From an uncultured Oscillospiraceae bacterium (GTDB lineage Bacteria > Bacillota > Clostridia > Oscillospirales > Acutalibacteraceae), in the NCBI GenBank assembly GCA_958451705.1, contig CAUDRD010000051.1, positions 1-9,044 on the forward strand: a stretch of DNA of 9,044 nt, read 5' to 3'. Below are positions 5,904-9,044 of the stretch, in pieces. The position numbers were made by a program, and so were the translations under genes. The first letter of the stretch is position 1; the number at the start of each line of letters is the position of its first letter. The notes beneath the pieces are model-generated. The model saw only the letters and a program-made list of their open reading frames with translations. It was not told where the DNA came from and ran no database searches.

Positions 5904-6558
5904 AAAATCAATTATAACAATGTGGGTACTTGCACTTATTTCACCGGTTATGTTTTTGGCAGCGTATTCACGTCTGCCCGAAACCATGCCCATACACTGG
6001 AACGCTCAGGGACAGGTTGACGGTTACGGTAGTAGAATGACTGCGGCGATTACTTTCTTTTTACCGTTGCTTTTAGCGCTGATGTTCCAATTCCTGCCTA
6101 AAATCGACCCGAAAAAGAAGAACTATGAAAAGTTCCAGAAATATTATGATATAATGGCAATTTTCATGACAGTATTTTTCGTTGTTGTAAACGGCGTTGT
6201 ACTTACAGAAACGTTAAAACCTGGCACTGTTTCCATCGGAACCATAATATCGGTGCTTGTAAGCGTGATGTTTATTGTACTTGGCAATATGATGGGTAAA
6301 ATCAAGCATAATTATTTTATGGGCATCAAAACTCCCTGGACATTAGCTGACCCGGATGTATGGAATAAAACTCACCGTGTGGGCGGCATCATGTGGGTGG
6401 TTATAGGCATCGTCTCACTTGTTGCAGCTTTTGTCTCTTTGCCGGTGTGTCTTGTAGTCATAACGGTCGGCGCTTTGGGTTCAACGGTTCTGCTTTACAT
6501 TTTGAGCTATATATGGTTTAAAAAGATTCATCCCGACGGGAACAACGATAAAAAATAA
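5893..6558 (+). CDS. sdpI: SdpI-family immunity/signalling membrane protein
   Basis: A polytopic membrane protein (221 aa; Bacillus SdpI is about 207). The DUF1648 part has a first helix (about 8-25) and the motif LPETMPIHWNAQGQVDGYGS (28-47). Further helices lie at about 51-68, 88-106, 116-134, 163-180 and 183-206. The SdpI-domain signature is HNYFMGIKTPWTLADPDVWN (139-158), followed by KTHR. In Bacillus, SdpI protects against the secreted toxin SDP and also pulls SdpR to the membrane when the toxin is present, relieving repression. The start ATG 5893 lies inside the end of sdpR in another frame, with AAAGGAG at 5877-5883. This overlap suggests coupled translation of repressor and partner. 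No toxin gene is nearby, so the ligand is unknown. Confidence 0.92.
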   Translation: MKNKKSIITMWVLALISPVMFLAAYSRLPETMPIHWNAQGQVDGYGSRMTAAITFFLPLLLALMFQFLPKIDPKKKNYEKFQKYYDIMAIFMTVFFVVVNGVVLTETLKPGTVSIGTIISVLVSVMFIVLGNMMGKIKHNYFMGIKTPWTLADPDVWNKTHRVGGIMWVVIGIVSLVAAFVSLPVCLVVITVGALGSTVLLYILSYIWFKKIHPDGNNDKK

Positions 6559-6575
6559 TGGGGAGGTAAAATATT

Positions 6576-6893
6576 ATGCCTTTGCTGTCAATAATATATT
6601 TTGTGGTATCTGTTATTTTTATAGTTGTGGGAATTTTGGTTTTCTGCGGAAATACAGACTTAATTCATGATTATCATCGTAAAAACGTAAAGGATTTTAA
6701 TGGTTACGGCAGAGGAATGGGAAAGTGTATTATCGGTATGGGTGTTTCCTTTTTAAGCGGAGCAATAATTGCTATACTCATTAAAAACGATACCGGAGTG
6801 CTAATAAGCGTTGCCGCAGCTACTGTTGGTTTTATTATAGCTTTTCTATTTACTCTTAAAGTACAGAAAAAGTACAATGGCGGCCTTTTTTAG
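6576..6893 (+). CDS. DUF3784-like small membrane protein
   Basis: A 105-residue hydrophobic protein with three predicted helices (about 5-23, 49-68 and 73-93). A charged segment between the first two, DLIHDYHRKNVKDFNGYGRG (28-47), recalls the conserved loop of DUF3784-type proteins of Firmicutes. That assignment is from memory and is moderate. The start is ATG 6576, nine bases after GGGGAGG (6560-6566) and 17 bases after the sdpI-like stop, so it is the last gene of the operon. No function is known. Its position with three other genes under the same operators suggests a part in the same membrane-stress or immunity response. The stop at 6891-6893 is followed within three bases by the tandem repeat. 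Confidence 0.82.
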   Translation: MPLLSIIYFVVSVIFIVVGILVFCGNTDLIHDYHRKNVKDFNGYGRGMGKCIIGMGVSFLSGAIIAILIKNDTGVLISVAAATVGFIIAFLFTLKVQKKYNGGLF

Positions 6894-6895
6894 CA

Positions 6896-6993
6896 GGCTG
6901 AGCCTGCACCCAATCCGCACACGAAGTTTTATATAGCATACAAGCTTGTGTGCCTGCGAGGAAGCAAGTTGAAGCATCGGCAAAGCCCACAAA
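6896..6993. repeat. 98-base tandem unit, copy 1
   Basis: The unit begins GGCTGAGCCTGC. It differs from copy 2 by four substitutions and one missing C near the end. Inside it GCACAC-G-AAG (6917-6926) can pair with CTTGTGTGC (6945-6953): nine base pairs with one bulged G. The first bases form the inverted pair AGGCT-G-AGCCT (6895-6905). It starts three bases after the DUF3784-like stop codon. Confidence 0.88.
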
Positions 6994-7092
6994 GGCTGAG
7001 CCTGCACCCAATCCGCACACGAAGTTTCATATACCATACGAGCTTGTGTGCCTGCGAGGAAGCAAGTTGAAGCATCGGTAAAGCCCACCAAA
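6994..7092. repeat. 98-base tandem unit, copy 2
   Basis: This copy directly follows copy 1 and is 99 bases because of one inserted C. The hairpin arms are unchanged (7015-7024 with 7043-7051), while three of the four substitutions fall in the loop region. A third copy begins at 7093 with GGCTGA but diverges at once. The hairpin being kept while the loop drifts is weak evidence for a structured element. Confidence 0.88.
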
Positions 7093-7218
7093 GGCTGACT
7101 TTGCGGACACGGTCACTTTCATTTTGTAAACTGAGCAGTTGGATGAAACAACTATAACTGTCTGCGACTGAGTAACTTGCTTTTATTATGTATACTTATT
7201 GTTAGTGGTGAGAAACAT

Positions 7219-7262
7219 AGAGCCTGCGGTGGATTTATCCGCCACAGGCTCTTACGTTTTTT
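7219..7262 (+). terminator. Terminator-like stem-loop downstream of the repeats
   Basis: AGAGCCTG (7219-7226) pairs perfectly with CAGGCTCT (7245-7252). After one mismatch GGTGGA (7228-7233) pairs with TCCGCC (7238-7243) with one wobble, leaving a four-base loop. Six Ts follow at 7257-7262 after a gap of four bases. It would end any transcript that reads through from the sdpRI-like operon and isolates the next gene. Confidence 0.72.
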
Positions 7263-7307
7263 ATCGCTTCCTGTTAAACTGGGTCTCAGCGTTACGCTGC
7301 CTGTGTC

Positions 7308-7336
7308 TTGCGTGTAGGCTGAGCCTGCTGTATACT
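7308..7336 (+). promoter_or_regulatory. Promoter of the SnoaL-like/methyltransferase pair
   Basis: TTGCGT (7308-7313) is followed by 17 bases and TATACT (7331-7336, five of six). Transcription should start near 7343. The spacer contains AGGCTGAGCCTGC (7316-7328), the opening motif of the 98-base repeat and itself an inverted pair. The -35 is weak. Confidence 0.6.
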
Positions 7337-7375
7337 GTAATTAAATTATATCTTTGTTAGCTATTTCACACAGAT

Positions 7376-7382
7376 AAAGGAG
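7376..7382 (+). promoter_or_regulatory. Ribosome binding site that fixes a TTG start
   Basis: AAAGGAG lies eight bases before TTG 7391. The in-frame GTG at 7382 overlaps this site and so cannot be its start, and GTG 7397 would be 14 bases away. TTG 7391 is therefore the best start of the following gene. Confidence 0.7.
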
Positions 7383-7390
7383 TGATTGCC

Positions 7391-7810
7391 TTGAATGTGC
7401 GTGAGGAGAAAATACACTGTTGGTTCTCAATGTGGCTCAAAAAGGATTGTACCGGTATTGATGATATATTTGCCGCTGATGCAGTGTACACCGAAAGCTG
7501 GGGACCCGAATATCACGGTATCGAGAAAATCGAGTACTGGTTTAAGGAGTGGAATACACGCGGCACCGTACTCAAATGGGATATAACCGGATTTTTTCAT
7601 AAGGAAAATCAGACGGTGGCTGAGTGGTATTTTGAAAATAAAATGGATAACGGGAAAGTCGAGGCTTTTGAGGGAATATCCCTTATATATTGGACCGGAG
7701 ACGATAAAATAAGTCTTTTAAAGGAATTCGGATGTAATATAAACAGATACGATCCATACGAAAAGGGGAAAACGCCTGTTTTCAGAGATGAGAAAGCGGC
7801 ATGGTTTTGA
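7391..7810 (+). CDS. SnoaL/NTF2-like fold protein of unknown function
   Basis: A soluble 139-residue protein starting at TTG. The sequence has the pattern of small NTF2-like (SnoaL-type) proteins: an N-terminal helical part with FAADAVYTESWGPEYHGIEK (27-46), then alternating strands with WYFENKMDNGKVEAFEGISL (79-98), and the end FRDEKAAWF. The segment EFGCNINRYDPYEKG (112-126) is, as I remember it, typical of the Firmicute branch of the family. These folds make a cone-shaped pocket for small hydrophobic ligands, and a few are isomerases or cyclases. No catalytic residues can be named here. The gene is 30 bases upstream of a methyltransferase and has no terminator between them, so the two are probably co-transcribed. 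Confidence 0.8.
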   Translation: MNVREEKIHCWFSMWLKKDCTGIDDIFAADAVYTESWGPEYHGIEKIEYWFKEWNTRGTVLKWDITGFFHKENQTVAEWYFENKMDNGKVEAFEGISLIYWTGDDKISLLKEFGCNINRYDPYEKGKTPVFRDEKAAWF

Positions 7811-7840
7811 CTTTAAAAATCAATAAGGACGGTGAACGAA

Positions 7841-8635
7841 ATGGAAATAAAGGATATACGCATTGATAACGGCAAAGCTTTCGACTGGGATAAAGCTTCT
7901 GTTGATTACGCAAAGTACAGGGATATTTACCCGGAAATATTTTATAAAAAGATTGCCGAAAGGAATCTGTGTATGTCAGGTCAAAAAGCTTTGGATTTAG
8001 GTACAGGTACGGGAGTGCTTCCGAGAAATATGTACCGTTTCGGAGCGAAGTGGACAGGCTGCGATATATCGGCTGGTCAAATCAAATACGCTAAGAGATT
8101 GTCACATGAAGCAAATCAGGATATCGAGTACATTTTAGCTCCTGCCGAAGAAATAAATTTTCCAGAGAATACATTTGATGTTATAACCTCATGTCAGTGC
8201 TTTTGGTATTTTGACCATGAAAAAATTACGCCGAACCTTGTTAGGATGCTTAAAAATGACGGCAGATTGCTGATTCTCTATATGTCGTGGCTTCCTTTTG
8301 AGGATGAAATTGCCGGGGAAAGCGAAAAACTGATTTTAAAGTATAACCCTATGTGGAACGGAAACGGAGAAACCATGCACCCTATTATTGTGCCAGATTG
8401 TGTTCTCGATAGGTTCGAGCCTGTTTTTCACGAAGAATACAGGTTCGATATTCCCTTTACTAAAGAAACCTGGCATGGAAGAATGAAAGCCTGCCGCGGA
8501 GTTGGGGCATCCCTTTCTGCCGAGGAAACGGCAAGCTGGGAAAAGGAGCATAAACGTCTTCTTGAACAAATAGCTCCCGAAAGGTTTACCGTTAAGCATT
8601 ATGCCGCTTCACTGGAGCTTAAACCGAAAAAATAA
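7841..8635 (+). CDS. Class I SAM-dependent methyltransferase
   Basis: A 264-residue soluble enzyme expected to transfer a methyl group from S-adenosylmethionine to an unidentified small molecule. The Rossmann core is clear: motif I ALDLGTGTGVLP (50-61), the acidic residue Asp75 in GCDIS that should contact the ribose, AEEINFPENTFDVITS (102-117) around motifs II-III, and LKNDGRLLILY (137-147). The first 48 residues include FDWDKASVDYAKYR, which often precedes motif I in the UbiE/Methyltransf_11 type. The C-terminal part (about 175-264) would form the substrate cap. The start is ATG 7841 with AAGGA at 7825-7829. GTG 7832 is open in frame but only two bases from that site. The substrate cannot be read from sequence; the neighbour suggests a shared small-molecule job. 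Confidence 0.88.
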   Translation: MEIKDIRIDNGKAFDWDKASVDYAKYRDIYPEIFYKKIAERNLCMSGQKALDLGTGTGVLPRNMYRFGAKWTGCDISAGQIKYAKRLSHEANQDIEYILAPAEEINFPENTFDVITSCQCFWYFDHEKITPNLVRMLKNDGRLLILYMSWLPFEDEIAGESEKLILKYNPMWNGNGETMHPIIVPDCVLDRFEPVFHEEYRFDIPFTKETWHGRMKACRGVGASLSAEETASWEKEHKRLLEQIAPERFTVKHYAASLELKPKK

Positions 8636-8648
8636 AATGAAAAAGAGA

Positions 8649-8681
8649 AAAGCACGGAAGCCTTAAAGTTTTCTGTGCTTT
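8649..8681 (+). terminator. Terminator-like stem-loop after the methyltransferase
   Basis: AAAGCACGGAA (8649-8659) pairs with TTCTGTGCTTT (8671-8681): 11 bp with one G-U and an 11-base loop. It lies 13 bases after the stop. The following CAATTTTATTATAT is T-rich but has no long run, so efficiency may be moderate. Confidence 0.65.
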
Positions 8682-9044
8682 CAATTTTATTATATTCTGA
8701 ATTTTGCTGCTGTCTACACAAAAGTCCAATAGGAAGCCTTGTGTTAATTTTAATTTAGAAGATTTTCTTTGCTTTTTCCTGCACTTTTAAAAATCCATTA
8801 TACGCATTTTCTAGCATAGTCAAAGTTACTGTTGTTATTAGAAAGATGAAAAATTATGCCCTACTCTTTTCACAGTCTGAACGATGATGGCCTTGGCATT
8901 AGAAAAAGTTGTATATGGAGCCGACGGAAACACAGCATTTTCCTGTAAAGTTTTTGATATTGACGACAGCCCGGCTCTGTTCCATTATTATATGTAGGAT
9001 TGAGCTTAAAATTGCTTCATAGTTACAGCGTCGTTCATTTTCTT
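8682..9044. other. AT-rich right-edge stretch without a convincing gene
   Basis: Only short frames exist. The best is ATG 8884 to stop 8995-8997, 37 residues, ending AFSCKVFDIDDSPALFHYYM, without a visible ribosome binding site. A weak inverted repeat, ACACAA (8716-8721) with TTGTGT (8739-8744), is followed by T-rich sequence. The stretch could be intergenic or the remains of decayed genes. Confidence 0.5.

Larger units (their letters stand above)
6894..7390. other. Gene-free repeat-bearing intergenic region
   Basis: This roughly 500-base spacer holds two tandem copies of a 98-base unit (6896-7092), a terminator-like stem-loop (7219-7262) and the promoter of the next gene (7308-7336). No convincing coding frame exists. 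The frame open on the minus strand across the repeats (7091 to 6846) is a by-product of the duplication. The stretch 7100-7210 shows nothing I can name. Confidence 0.7.

Noticed and set aside
5595..5993. Minus-strand 132-codon frame over the SdpR-like gene
   Set aside because: It lies opposite a strongly supported gene, has no family features, and is a by-product of the codon pattern of the + strand.
6846..7091. Minus-strand 81-codon frame across the tandem repeats
   Set aside because: It is translated repeat DNA: its two halves come from the two 98-base copies, it runs into the end of the DUF3784-like gene, and no ribosome binding site precedes it.
6896..7092. CRISPR array
   Set aside because: Only two units of 98 bases sit directly next to each other with no unique spacers, and no cas genes are present.
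7177..7196. Promoter using TTGCTT and TATACT
   Set aside because: The boxes are only eight bases apart, far too close for a sigma-A promoter, and no gene follows before the terminator at 7219-7262.
8755..8817. Minus-strand 20-codon frame ending KVQEKAKKIF
   Set aside because: Too short, with a stop just upstream of the open part and no ribosome binding site or family match that I can name.
8899..9042. Minus-strand frame open to the right edge
   Set aside because: About 47 codons with cysteine-rich, unrecognisable content and no start in view; nothing distinguishes it from chance.

Overview
The window looks like a chromosomal stretch from a low-to-mid-GC Clostridia member, probably of the Ruminococcus/Oscillospiraceae type. 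This rests on the strong AAGGAGG-type ribosome binding sites, the sigma-A style promoters, the clostridial second type IIA topoisomerase pair, a typical Firmicute SecG and an sdpRI-type gene set. The genus is an inference. All confident genes lie on the + strand, and no tRNA, rRNA, CRISPR array or transposase gene was found.

Layout. Positions 1-199 hold a promoter (137-166) and an unexplained open frame at the left edge. Positions 200-4441 hold a two-gene operon for a divergent type II DNA topoisomerase: a GyrB/ParE-like ATPase-toprim subunit, then a GyrA/ParC-like cleavage subunit. Positions 4442-4738 are a gene-free spacer unusually rich in secondary structure, with three inverted repeats, two of which can form mutually exclusive hairpins. 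It ends in an extended -10 promoter for secG (4739-4987), which has a strong terminator right behind it (5006-5040).

Positions 5051-6893 are the most interesting unit: a small-membrane-protein operon related to Bacillus sdpRI. A near-consensus promoter (5076-5104) sits between two near-identical 7-6-7 inverted repeats. Four genes follow: a three-helix DUF1648 protein, an SdpR-like ArsR-family repressor, an SdpI-like immunity protein whose start overlaps sdpR by 11 bp, and a DUF3784-like small membrane protein. By analogy with Bacillus, SdpI-like proteins protect against a membrane-active toxin and can hold the repressor at the membrane, which would release the operon. No toxin gene (sdpC) is in the window.

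Positions 6894-7390 are non-coding. They contain a tandem duplication of a 98-base unit with its own hairpin, a terminator-like stem-loop, and a fragment of the repeat lying inside the next promoter. Positions 7391-8635 hold a SnoaL/NTF2-like protein (TTG start) and a class I SAM-dependent methyltransferase, probably one transcript ending at a stem-loop (8649-8681). Positions 8682-9044 are AT-rich and show no convincing gene.
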